Positions 22,789-30,462 of a stretch of DNA of 62,383 nucleotides are shown here, in pieces; within the stretch, counting starts at the first letter, position 1; each line of letters opens with the position of its first letter. The position numbers and the translations under genes were made by a program. The notes under the pieces are model-generated. The model had not been told where the DNA came from. It made no database searches and saw nothing but the letters and a program-made list of their open reading frames with translations. The DNA comes from Alphaproteobacteria bacterium (GTDB lineage: Bacteria; Pseudomonadota; Alphaproteobacteria; Rhizobiales; Aestuariivirgaceae): positions 1 to 62,383 of the forward strand of contig JAHEFB010000012.1 of the NCBI GenBank assembly GCA_024640405.1, in the 5' to 3' direction.

Positions 22789-24021
22789 ATGCCGCCCACA
22801 AAGTCATCTTCCCGCCTGGCAAAACCGGCAGCCAGGAGCGGTGTCCCAACCCTACCCGCCTGGATTGAGCCAATCACAACCGCCCGTCTTGTGCTGGCCG
22901 ACGGCACAGTGATTGAAGGCTCCGGACTTGGCGCGACAGGCAACGCGGTTGGCGAACTGTGTTTCAACACGTCGATAACCGGATATCAGGAAATCCTGAC
23001 GGACCCGTCCTATGCCGGGCAGATAATTACTTTCACGTTTCCGCATATCGGCAATGTTGGCACCAATGACGAAGACATGGAAACCTTCAATCTTGCGGCC
23101 ACATCAGGTGTGCGTGGTTGCGTGCTGAAAGCCGACATTACCAATCCATCCAACTACCGCGCCGCAAAACATCTTGATGCCTGGCTGAAAGCCCGCAACA
23201 TTGTAGGCATTGCAGGTGTGGATACCCGCGCCCTGACGTCACTGATACGCGACAAGGGCATGCCGAATGCGGTAATTGCTCACAATGCCAAAGCCAATTT
23301 CAACATCAAGTCGCTGTCCAAACAAGCTGCCCAGTGGCCGGGGCTTGAAGGCATGGACCTGGCGAAAGATGTATCCTGTACCCAGCGGTACGAGTGGACA
23401 GAGAGTTTATGGGCCTGGAACAAGGGCTTCGGCCAGCTTGAAAGCCCGCGTCATCATGTAGTGGCCATGGACTTCGGAGCCAAGAGAAACATTTTGCGCT
23501 GTCTGGCGCAGCAAGGCTGCAGAGTCACCGTGGTGCCCGGTAATACAACTGCTGACGAGATACTTGCACTTGAACCTGACGGAGTGTTTCTCTCAAATGG
23601 CCCCGGAGATCCGGCAGCCACGGGAGAATATGCCGTACCGCAAATTCGCAAATTGATTGACAGCGGCAAACCGATTTTCGGCATATGTCTCGGCCACCAG
23701 ATACTGGCTCTGGCGCTTGGTGCCACCACCGTAAAAATGCACCAGGGCCATCACGGAGCCAATCATCCTGTAAAGGATCACACCACCGGCAAGGTCGAGA
23801 TAACTTCGATGAATCATGGCTTTGCCGTGGATGGAAGCTCTCTGCCTGAAAATGTCATTGAAACCCATTTATCGCTGTTCGACGGCTCCAACTGTGGCAT
23901 CCAGCTCGATGGCAAACCGGTGTTTTCGGTGCAACATCACCCTGAAGCTTCCCCCGGCCCTCAGGATTCGCACTATCTGTTTGCCCGGTTTGCCGATTAT
24001 ATTTCCAGGTCCAAAACCTGA
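22789..24021 (+). CDS. carA: Carbamoyl-phosphate synthase small subunit
   Basis: 410 residues. It is the glutaminase subunit of carbamoyl-phosphate synthase, feeding arginine and pyrimidine synthesis with CarB encoded at 32510. The N-terminal domain is VLADGTVIEGSGLG with ELCFNTSITGYQEILTDPSY. The C-terminal class I amidotransferase has LSNGPGDPA, the nucleophile Cys in GICLGHQILALALG and His/Glu in VQHHPEASPGP. GGAAAGCCC precedes the ATG at 22789. The open frame extends 65 codons upstream, but that part does not look like CarA. carA and carB are separated by about 8.5 kb, usual for this order. Confidence 0.96.
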   Translation: MPPTKSSSRLAKPAARSGVPTLPAWIEPITTARLVLADGTVIEGSGLGATGNAVGELCFNTSITGYQEILTDPSYAGQIITFTFPHIGNVGTNDEDMETFNLAATSGVRGCVLKADITNPSNYRAAKHLDAWLKARNIVGIAGVDTRALTSLIRDKGMPNAVIAHNAKANFNIKSLSKQAAQWPGLEGMDLAKDVSCTQRYEWTESLWAWNKGFGQLESPRHHVVAMDFGAKRNILRCLAQQGCRVTVVPGNTTADEILALEPDGVFLSNGPGDPAATGEYAVPQIRKLIDSGKPIFGICLGHQILALALGATTVKMHQGHHGANHPVKDHTTGKVEITSMNHGFAVDGSSLPENVIETHLSLFDGSNCGIQLDGKPVFSVQHHPEASPGPQDSHYLFARFADYISRSKT

Positions 24022-24048
24022 TACTCACGAACCGGTGGCAGGCAAGTA

Positions 24049-24987
24049 ATGAACAAGACAGATATTGCCACCATGTTTGGCTCAGACAATGTGTCGACCT
24101 TTCTTGGTTTGCCCGCATGTGAAGCACCTGATCTGGTAACTGCGAAGGCTGCAATTCTCGGCGTGCCATGCGCCACGCCCTATGTTTCGGTCGGACCATA
24201 TTGTGCCGGGGCACCGGCCGCCATCCGGGCAGCCGCCGCTCCTTACGCGGCCAATGTGAAACATTTGGATTTTGATTTCGGGGCACCGCTGTTGCCCGAC
24301 GGTCCAGACCAGGCGTGCGATTTGGGTGATTTGACCTTTGGCGCAGACAGCTCAGCCAATCGTAACTCAATAAGGGCGGCCGTTTCCGCAATACTCGACC
24401 AGGGAGCGGTGCCTATCGCGCTGGGTGGTGACGACAGTATTCCAATCCCCATGCTGCAGGCATTCGAAGGGCGCGGCAAGTACACCATCGTCCAGATTGA
24501 TGCCCACATAGACTGGCGAGATGAAGTTGACGGTGAACGCTGGGGTTTGTCTTCGACCATGCGGCGCGCCTCGGAAATGGATCACATCGAACGGATCATA
24601 CAGGTTGGCGCGCGCAGCATTGGGTCGGCCCGACCGCAGGATTACTCGGATGCGCTGGCATGGGGTGTCAAGTTCTTTACCGCCCGAGAGATTGCATCCA
24701 ACGGTATGGCACCCGTTACGGCTGCAATCCCGAATGGCTCCAATGTCATCATTTGCTTCGATTGTGATGCGCTTGATCCGGCAATCATGCCAGCTGTTAT
24801 CGGCCGCGCGCCAGGCGGGTTGGGTTACTGGCAGACGATAGAGTTGCTGCAGGCAATCTCAGGCAAGGCAAAAATCTCCGGCTTCGATCTGGTCGAGTTC
24901 ATGCCCGACTGCGATGTTGACGGTCTTGGCGCTCTGAATGCCTATCGCATGGTGGCAACAATACTCGGTCTGGTCTGCCGCCAGTAA
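24049..24987 (+). CDS. Arginase/agmatinase-family ureohydrolase with altered metal ligand
   Basis: 312 residues. The ureohydrolase fold is clear: ALGGDDSIPIPML, VQIDAHIDWRDE (Asp151, His153, Asp155) and IICFDCDALDP (Asp238, Asp240). These bind the two manganese ions. One ligand differs: the family motif GGDHS is GGDDS here, with Asp129 in place of the His that binds metal A. The substrate may be agmatine, guanidinobutyrate or another guanidino compound; no neighbour decides it. It lies 27 bp after carA on the same strand, so nitrogen released from guanidino compounds and carbamoyl phosphate synthesis may be co-expressed. I give no symbol because the specificity is uncertain. Confidence 0.85.
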   Translation: MNKTDIATMFGSDNVSTFLGLPACEAPDLVTAKAAILGVPCATPYVSVGPYCAGAPAAIRAAAAPYAANVKHLDFDFGAPLLPDGPDQACDLGDLTFGADSSANRNSIRAAVSAILDQGAVPIALGGDDSIPIPMLQAFEGRGKYTIVQIDAHIDWRDEVDGERWGLSSTMRRASEMDHIERIIQVGARSIGSARPQDYSDALAWGVKFFTAREIASNGMAPVTAAIPNGSNVIICFDCDALDPAIMPAVIGRAPGGLGYWQTIELLQAISGKAKISGFDLVEFMPDCDVDGLGALNAYRMVATILGLVCRQ

Positions 24988-25008
24988 ATCCGCAAGCCGG
25001 ACACAGGT

Positions 25009-25680
25009 TCAGTTGACGAATTTCAGTTTTCTGCCGCCGGCATAGAGCCCATCAGCTTTCTGTTCAAAACTGCGGCATCCGGCGCCACGGCCCGGAAAAT
25101 CGCCCGATGGATCATAGCGATCACATATCCGGCCCTTTTCAGTCCACCATTTGCCCTGACCATTTCCTGCTGACGACGACCAGTTCAAAACGCCACCTTC
25201 CGCCAGCGTGATATTCGCCCTGTTGCCGTCGATACGGGAAGTCAGAACCTTGCCGCTCAGCAGCTCTTTGATTTCTTCCGAACCCAATTTGCCGCGATAA
25301 GGTGCACTGGTATTTCCGCTGCCGGTGTCCGATGGCGTGATACCCGCTTCAACCGGCTTCTCGGGGCGAGCTTTCTCGCGCGGAACCGGAACATCCTTGC
25401 TGTCGGATTTCGCCACCTTGTTTCGTTTGGCGGCCTTGGCTCTGGCAGCTTCAGCCTTGGCGGCCTTGCTGCCAGGCTTCGCGCGAGGAAGAGGAACATC
25501 TGGATTGCCAGCGGTTGCTGACTCCGCTTCCACAGCAGCTTGATCGGCCCGAGACCAGTTGCCCGCCCGCTTCACACCGGTATCACCTGAATATGCCCGA
25601 TCCCCTGCAGTAACGTCTTCGACGCTGACGGAGGTCGCAATTAGGCCGGCAGCAGCCAGAAACACAAAAACACTTCTCAT
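25009..25680 (-). CDS. Secreted protein with Lys/Ala-rich linker and DUF995-like end
   Basis: 223 residues. A signal peptide (RSVFVFLAAAGLIATSVSV) is followed by a low-complexity basic linker (GSKAAKAEAARAKAAKRNKV), Pro-rich repeats PLPRAKP and PVPREKA, then a C-terminal domain. That domain has LSGKVLTSRIDGNRANI, TLAEGGVLNWSSSAGNGQGK, WWTEKGRICDRY and GAGCRSFEQ. This resembles the DUF995-type periplasmic domain common in Rhizobiales, with two cysteines likely to pair. AGAGG precedes the ATG at 25680. It ends 22 bp after the convergent ureohydrolase stop. Function is unknown. Confidence 0.65.
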   Translation of the reverse strand: MRSVFVFLAAAGLIATSVSVEDVTAGDRAYSGDTGVKRAGNWSRADQAAVEAESATAGNPDVPLPRAKPGSKAAKAEAARAKAAKRNKVAKSDSKDVPVPREKARPEKPVEAGITPSDTGSGNTSAPYRGKLGSEEIKELLSGKVLTSRIDGNRANITLAEGGVLNWSSSAGNGQGKWWTEKGRICDRYDPSGDFPGRGAGCRSFEQKADGLYAGGRKLKFVN

Positions 25681-25758
25681 AAATAACCTCTGTATCGATC
25701 CGTCTCCGGGAGGTTGCCCGGATTGATGCCCACAGGTTACCAGCACTCAGCCTCAACC

Positions 25759-26868
25759 TCAACGCCGTGTAAGCAGTCTTCTGTCCAGAGCCGTCGCCTT
25801 AACCATTGCATACACGGTTTTGCCGGGTTTCAGTTTCAACTCCTGCGCGGACGCCCTGCTAATGCGGGCACGCAGCGACTGTTCTGCAACTGACAGGCGC
25901 ACTTCGGCAAAGGCAGTATCTGCTTCCTCCCGCACCTCCTCAACCCTGGCTGGCATTATGTTGCGCAATGACGTCCCTTTGGGTTTTGACAAGGCAACGG
26001 ACACGTCGCGCGCCCGGATTCGAAGCCGGACAGTTTCTCCATCGGGAAAATCAAGATACGGCACCTCAATTTGCAGACCTTTGGCAATTTCAAGCTCCGT
26101 CAGCGCGAATTCGGTATTTTGTCTTTTCACCTTTGCTTCAATTATTGAACCCGCCTCAAAACGGCCCGTGAAAGGTGGCAGATCCAACCGTGACATCAGT
26201 TCGGCAGAAGAGCCGCTCGCCTCGATCCGCCCACCCGCAATCAGAACCAACTGTTTGGCCAACCGCACGACTTCGTCAATCTGGTGAGTGACATAGATGA
26301 CAGGCACCTTGAACTGTTCAGGTATCTGTTCGATGAAACTCAGCGCCTGGGCGCGCCGCTGCACATCCAGCGCGCTCAGCGGTTCGTCCATCAGGACCAG
26401 CCGGGGCCGCGTCAGCAGGGCCCGCGCCATGGCTACTCTTTGACGTTCTCCGCCCGACAGGCCGTGCGGCATACGCTGCAAGAGATGTGCGATGTCGAAT
26501 ATTTCAATTACGTCGTCACGGGAAACTGCGGGCCCGTTGCCCTTGGCACGACGCTGGGCAAACGCAAGATTGCCGGCGACGTCAAGATGCGAAAACAGGC
26601 GGGCATCTTGAAAGACGTGCGCCACCGGGCGCAGGTGCGGGGGCACGAAGGTGCCGGTTTTTGATCGCAGCCAGTCCCTATCATCAAACCGCACGATCCC
26701 GCTGGCTCCGTTCTCCAACCCGGCAATTGTGCGCAGGGTCATGGATTTACCGGATCCGTTAGGACCAAACAGCACTGTTACACCATCAAGAGTAAGCGCC
26801 TCTGATATCGATAGATCAAATCCGCCCCGAACCAGCTTGAAGTCCAGATCAAGTCTACCTGTGCTCAT
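25759..26868 (-). CDS. modC: Molybdate ABC transporter ATP-binding protein
   Basis: 369 residues. Walker A is VLFGPNGSGKSMTLR, the signature is HGLSGGERQRVAMARALL, and Walker B is LVLMDEPLSALD with the switch His in YVTHQIDEV. The C-terminal 120 residues form a TOBE/MOP-like domain (ARDVSVALSKPKGTSLRNIMPA) that binds oxyanions and tunes transport. This layout is typical for ModC. The gene overlaps modB by 4 bp and is last in modABC. It powers molybdate import for molybdenum-cofactor enzymes such as MsrP at 39163. Confidence 0.93.
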   Translation of the reverse strand: MSTGRLDLDFKLVRGGFDLSISEALTLDGVTVLFGPNGSGKSMTLRTIAGLENGASGIVRFDDRDWLRSKTGTFVPPHLRPVAHVFQDARLFSHLDVAGNLAFAQRRAKGNGPAVSRDDVIEIFDIAHLLQRMPHGLSGGERQRVAMARALLTRPRLVLMDEPLSALDVQRRAQALSFIEQIPEQFKVPVIYVTHQIDEVVRLAKQLVLIAGGRIEASGSSAELMSRLDLPPFTGRFEAGSIIEAKVKRQNTEFALTELEIAKGLQIEVPYLDFPDGETVRLRIRARDVSVALSKPKGTSLRNIMPARVEEVREEADTAFAEVRLSVAEQSLRARISRASAQELKLKPGKTVYAMVKATALDRRLLTRR

Positions 26869-27545
26869 TGCCCTACCTTGAGAGGGATCGACCGGTTCGC
26901 CGCAAATACGCCCACCAGCACGGCAAACGACAGCAACAGCAAGCCCGCCGACAGCATGTGGGCAGTGGCATAGTCTAGCGTCTCGACACTTTCATAGATC
27001 GCGATGGAAACAACCTTGGTGCGCCCCGGTATATTCCCACCAACCATCAATACGACGCCAAATTCGCCCAACACGTGCGCAAAACCCAACACTGTCGCGG
27101 TTACAATCCCCCGGCGGGCCTGTGGAAGGCCGACGCTGAAAAATCGATCCAGTGGACTTGCCCCCAGAGTTGCCGCGTCCTCCAGCGGCCCTGTCCCCAT
27201 ATCCTGAAACGCCTGCCGCATGGGCTGTACCACAAACGGCAGTGAGTGGATCATCGAGGCAACCACCAGCCCGGCAAAACTGAAGGTTAGTGTCTGGCCG
27301 GTGAGACTCACCCACCAGCTGCCCAGCCAACCGGCCGGGCCGAGCAGTATCAGCAGATAAAAACCCAGAACAGTAGGTGGCAACACAAGCGGTAAAGTGG
27401 TTAGCGCTTCAACCGGCACTTTCATCCGCGACCGGGTAAACGCCAGCCACCAGGCAATTGGGGTTGCCAGCACCAGCAACAGGCTTATCGAGATTACAGC
27501 CAGCTGCGCGGTCAGCCAAACCGCGTTGAAAACTTCCGCTGTCAT
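26865..27545 (-). CDS. modB: Molybdate ABC transporter permease
   Basis: 226 residues with five or six membrane helices. The cytoplasmic EAA-type loop is LEDAATLGASPLDRFFSVGLPQARRGIVTA, given here in overview: its key residues are EDAATLG and LPQARRG. The FAHVLGEFGVVLMVGGNIPG block is diagnostic of ModB. It overlaps both neighbours by 4 bp, showing tight coupling. It forms the membrane channel of the molybdate importer. Confidence 0.94.
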   Translation of the reverse strand: MTAEVFNAVWLTAQLAVISISLLLVLATPIAWWLAFTRSRMKVPVEALTTLPLVLPPTVLGFYLLILLGPAGWLGSWWVSLTGQTLTFSFAGLVVASMIHSLPFVVQPMRQAFQDMGTGPLEDAATLGASPLDRFFSVGLPQARRGIVTATVLGFAHVLGEFGVVLMVGGNIPGRTKVVSIAIYESVETLDYATAHMLSAGLLLLSFAVLVGVFAANRSIPLKVGQ

Positions 27546-28315
27546 GGTTGAGGTACGCCATAGCCATATCGGGTGATGGTCTTTTTCGTCCTGTCGGATC
27601 GCATGTATTTCATGAATGCCTGCGCAATCTTGTTGTCCCTGGCCCGGCCGATCAGCACACCGTCCTGCAAAATGGGTTCATGCAAGGTATCCGGCACGCC
27701 GATCCAGTACCCCTGCTGATCTTCTGGCAGGTTGGCAAGTTGTGACTTCGCAATCAAGCCCGCTGTTACATTTCCCGACACGGCCATGGCAAAGGTCTGG
27801 CCAACATTTTCGCCATAAACAATGCGCCCCGACAGCTTGCTCAGGAGCCCAAGCCGCTCAAGGGTTTGCGTCGCAGCAAGGCCGTACGGCGCCAGCTTCG
27901 GGTTGGCCATTGCGAGTCGGGAAATTCGGCTTGCATCAAGGGTATCTATTGTGTTGCCGGTCAGCGGCAACGCCTCGCGCGACCACAACGCCAGCGCTCC
28001 GGTTGCATAGGTAAACCGGCTGTTCGCCACCGCAACATTTTTGGCAACCAGCAATTCCGGCCTCGCCTGATCGGCGGCAAGAAAAACCTCAAATGGGGCG
28101 CCTGCCAGTATCTGTGCCACCAATTTCCCGGTAGCGCCTGTCACCAGAACCACTGAATGCCCGGTATCTGTTTCAAAGTCCGCCGATATCTCCCGCGCCG
28201 GCAGCAGAAAGTTTGTGGCCACGGCCACAACGACTTCATCCGCACTCACGGGAGATGGGAGTACTCCGACAAGAATCAAGCCCACAGAAAGCCAGTTTAG
28301 CGCGAGTTTTTTCAT
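27542..28315 (-). CDS. modA: Molybdate-binding periplasmic protein
   Basis: 257 residues. A signal peptide (KKLALNWLSVGLILVGVLPSPVSA) precedes VVVAVATNFLLPAREISADF, GHSVVLVTGATGKLVAQI and GAPFEVFLAADQARPELL. This is the standard N-lobe of ModA with oxyanion-binding residues in the ATNF and GATGKL blocks. It delivers molybdate (or tungstate) to ModBC. I chose the ATG at 28315; a GTG five codons upstream has no better ribosome site. The upstream region carries direct repeats and a perfect TGAACGGTCCGTTCA palindrome rather than a recognisable ModE site. Confidence 0.93.
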   Translation of the reverse strand: MKKLALNWLSVGLILVGVLPSPVSADEVVVAVATNFLLPAREISADFETDTGHSVVLVTGATGKLVAQILAGAPFEVFLAADQARPELLVAKNVAVANSRFTYATGALALWSREALPLTGNTIDTLDASRISRLAMANPKLAPYGLAATQTLERLGLLSKLSGRIVYGENVGQTFAMAVSGNVTAGLIAKSQLANLPEDQQGYWIGVPDTLHEPILQDGVLIGRARDNKIAQAFMKYMRSDRTKKTITRYGYGVPQP

Positions 28316-28362
28316 GAACAGTGCATACACCAGAAACTGGAAAAATTTCCAATTAAGTCTCC

Positions 28363-28440
28363 CTGATTCTCATTGAACGGCAGAATTCAGCCATTTTTAC
28401 CTATGTCTGATTCCTGAACGGCAGATGAACGGTCCGTTCA
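28363..28440. promoter_or_regulatory. Repeat-and-palindrome operator cluster upstream of modA
   Basis: Two direct repeats share CTGATTC...GAACGGCAGA (28363-28384 and 28407-28425). The second is followed at once by a perfect palindrome, TGAACGGTCCGTTCA (28426-28440). GAACGG occurs three times. The cluster lies between modA (-) and a small secreted-protein gene (+). The palindrome has the form of TetR-family operators. No TetR gene is in the window. Confidence 0.5.
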
Positions 28441-28528
28441 GCCAACATTCGGCACAGCCCGACTAGTGTGATCTCCATTGATCGACCTCCGGCACCCCTC
28501 AAGAGCCGAAACAACAAGGGAGGAACAA

Positions 28529-28723
28529 ATGACAAAAGCACTCACAGCAGCGGGCATGGCTGGCGCACTGATTGTTCTTGCAGCCTTCTCACCCGCCCCG
28601 GCGCTGGACATAGAAACCAATGAGACAAACGTCACAGTGATCTACAAGACCAACCCCAACTGGCCGATACGCGGCATGATCAGTGTCGATCCCTGTGATG
28701 TTCGCCAATGTCAGGAGATTTGA
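28529..28723 (+). CDS. Small secreted protein of unknown function
   Basis: 64 residues. A strong GGGAGGAAC ribosome binding site precedes the ATG at 28529. The N-terminus is a signal peptide (ALTAAGMAGALIVLAAFSPAPALD). The mature peptide is about 38 residues and contains VTVIYKTNPNWPIRGMISVD and a terminal CDVRQCQEI with two cysteines. I recognise no family. The strong ribosome site and signal peptide make it a real gene. A C/G-rich hairpin at 28757 may end the transcript. Its promoter region is shared with modA and carries a palindromic operator cluster. Confidence 0.65.
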   Translation: MTKALTAAGMAGALIVLAAFSPAPALDIETNETNVTVIYKTNPNWPIRGMISVDPCDVRQCQEI

Positions 28724-28756
28724 TCGCCCAAGACAACACATTTGCAGAACCGCTAT

Positions 28757-28860
28757 CCGGGGCAGCCCCCGGTTAGTGTCAGGGAACGGGCCACGACGAG
28801 CTCCGCATGACCCATCCGCCCCTCTCGCCATGCATGTTTGGCGTGTGCCCGCTCCCTGAC
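28757..28860 (+). other. Hairpin cluster after the small secreted gene
   Basis: CCGGGG/CCCCGG (28757-28762 with 28767-28772) makes a tight hairpin 34 bp after the stop and could be its terminator. A larger stem follows: GTCAGGGAACGGGC (28778-28791) with GCCCGCTCCCTGAC (28847-28860), 13 of 14 pairs. No gene lies in the 403-bp gap 28724-29126, so a small RNA ending at the 28977 terminator is possible. Confidence 0.45.
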
Positions 28861-28976
28861 TTGGAATCCTCATCTGCACTCACCATATAAGGATACATGA
28901 GATTGACATGCTGCCCCAATCCTCTCCACCCCTAGAGGATCCCCCTGCAAACCGGGACAGATTGTCAAAGCTCGAA

Positions 28977-29010
28977 GGGCCCCGCACAGAAACTGTGTCG
29001 GGGCCCTTTA
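28977..29010 (+). terminator. Strong intrinsic terminator in gene-free gap
   Basis: GGGCCCCG pairs with CGGGGCCC (28977-28984 with 28999-29006), with inner CACA/TGTG pairs and a short loop, followed by TTTATTAATT. It is one of the strongest terminators in the window yet lies 254 bp past the nearest plus-strand gene stop. This suggests an unannotated transcript or small RNA upstream of it. Confidence 0.75.
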
Positions 29011-29126
29011 TTAATTGAATTACAAAGGATTGTTCTAGAGAAAAGGTCGTTTAATCAGAATCAAGCGATCATCATCAAGTGCGCGAACTTGGCGCAATTG
29101 ATGATGCAAATTTAACGCCCTATGCT

Positions 29127-29714
29127 CTAGTCGACGATCACTTTTGCGCCAATTTTGACCATATCGTACAGCGCAATCACGTCTTCATTGCGCAAACGTA
29201 TGCACCCTGATGACACCGACTCGCCGATCGTCCACGGCTGGTGGGTACCATGTATGCGATACAGGGTATTGCCGAGATAAAGCGCACGCGCACCAAGGGG
29301 GTTGTCTTCACCGCCTTCCATCCGCTCCGGCAGGTGCGGTTCACGCTGACGCATTTCTGCAGGTGGATGCCAGGCTGGCCATTCGGCCTTGCGAGATATC
29401 TTTTCTTCGCCCCGCCAACGGAAACCACGACGTCCGACGCCGATGCCAAATCTCTTGGCCATGCCGTCGTTCTGCACAACATAAAGATATTTCTTACGCG
29501 TACTGATAATCACCGTGCCCGGTTTTTCGCTGGTTTTGTATGACACTTCGGCTGGAAGGTACTTGGAATCCATTTTCCACGTATTGGATCCGAAATTGTA
29601 TCGGACATTGTTGTAAACCGAACCGCTCTGATTTTCAGCGCCAGCCTGTTCGGCACCTCCAGCAACCGCTGTTGCCAGTACAGCCACAACAAGAAGCATC
29701 CCTTTTGCCTGCAT
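29127..29714 (-). CDS. L,D-transpeptidase (YkuD domain)
   Basis: 195 residues. A signal peptide (GMLLVVAVLATAVAGGAEQAGA) is followed by a YkuD catalytic domain: KPGTVIISTRKKYLYVV, FGIGVGRRGF, then HGTHQPWTIGESVSSGCIRL with the active-site His and Cys. These enzymes make 3-3 cross-links in peptidoglycan or attach proteins to it in the periplasm. Rhizobiales carry many copies and rely on them for polar growth. GGAGGAGTG lies 5-6 bases before the ATG. The domain fills nearly the whole protein, unlike the longer paralogue at 47610. Confidence 0.9.
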   Translation of the reverse strand: MQAKGMLLVVAVLATAVAGGAEQAGAENQSGSVYNNVRYNFGSNTWKMDSKYLPAEVSYKTSEKPGTVIISTRKKYLYVVQNDGMAKRFGIGVGRRGFRWRGEEKISRKAEWPAWHPPAEMRQREPHLPERMEGGEDNPLGARALYLGNTLYRIHGTHQPWTIGESVSSGCIRLRNEDVIALYDMVKIGAKVIVD

Positions 29715-29921
29715 TATTCACTCCTCCGCCGCAATGTGACTAATCCCACATCTTCCCGGCCACAATCGCTCTACAACCTGCTTAACGTCAAGACCAAAGA
29801 CCGCATTCAAGGTACGTAAACATACCTTTCAGGCAAGATTTTGCCAGACTGTGGCATAAAAGACACACTGAAAACCGATCCATACACGCACACAAACCAA
29901 GAATCAGTATTGAAACCGATC

Positions 29922-30263
29922 ATGCACACCGCCCCAAGATTTCAACCTGCCTATGCCTTGAAACTGGCTTTCGCGGTGGCTGCCTTCGCCTCATTCACGC
30001 TGGCTGCTGCAGGAGCAGACGCGGCCGCGCGAAAATTCTTCTCACCCGACTACCTCGGACAACCGGTAGCGTTTTGCCTTGAAGGAGAACGCGGTTGCGG
30101 CAAACCGGCAGCGACGGTCTGGTGTCAACGCAATGGCTACACGAGAGCGCTCAGTTATGCACGTCGCTCACTGGCCGATGGAACCGAACTGCGTTTTGTC
30201 GACACCGGAAATGTCTGCAAATCCGGCAACTGCCTGACTTTCAGTCAAATAAAGTGCATGTAA
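29922..30263 (+). CDS. Small secreted cysteine-rich protein
   Basis: 113 residues. The signal sequence is YALKLAFAVAAFASFTLAAAGADA. The mature part has six cysteines in VAFCLEGERGCGKPAA, VWCQRNGYTRAL and GNVCKSGNCLTFSQIKC, which could form three disulfides. The A..WC...GY pattern recalls small rhizobial secreted proteins of unknown function, but I cannot name a family. The ATG at 29922 lacks a clear ribosome site, so initiation may instead be at a TTG at 29910. It stands alone between an L,D-transpeptidase gene (-) and the carbonic anhydrase fusion gene (+). Confidence 0.6.
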   Translation: MHTAPRFQPAYALKLAFAVAAFASFTLAAAGADAAARKFFSPDYLGQPVAFCLEGERGCGKPAATVWCQRNGYTRALSYARRSLADGTELRFVDTGNVCKSGNCLTFSQIKCM

Positions 30264-30462
30264 TGAATTGGAAAATGTGCCGAAGCTGCACTGATTAGAA
30301 CACCACCGCCACATTACGTAATCACACCCGGTCCTCCTAGGCTGGCATCGCTGGAAAACAGATGTCCGGCCCGCCCTCGCTTCCATACAAGAAAGCTACA
30401 AAAAACCGCAAGACAGGCTCAACACTGTTGCGGTCAAAAGTAGACTGTGTGATATTTTCCCG

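Noticed and set aside
28898..29019. Possible 36-codon ORF ending after the 28977 terminator
   Set aside because: The terminator lies inside the frame and there is no clear ribosome site.
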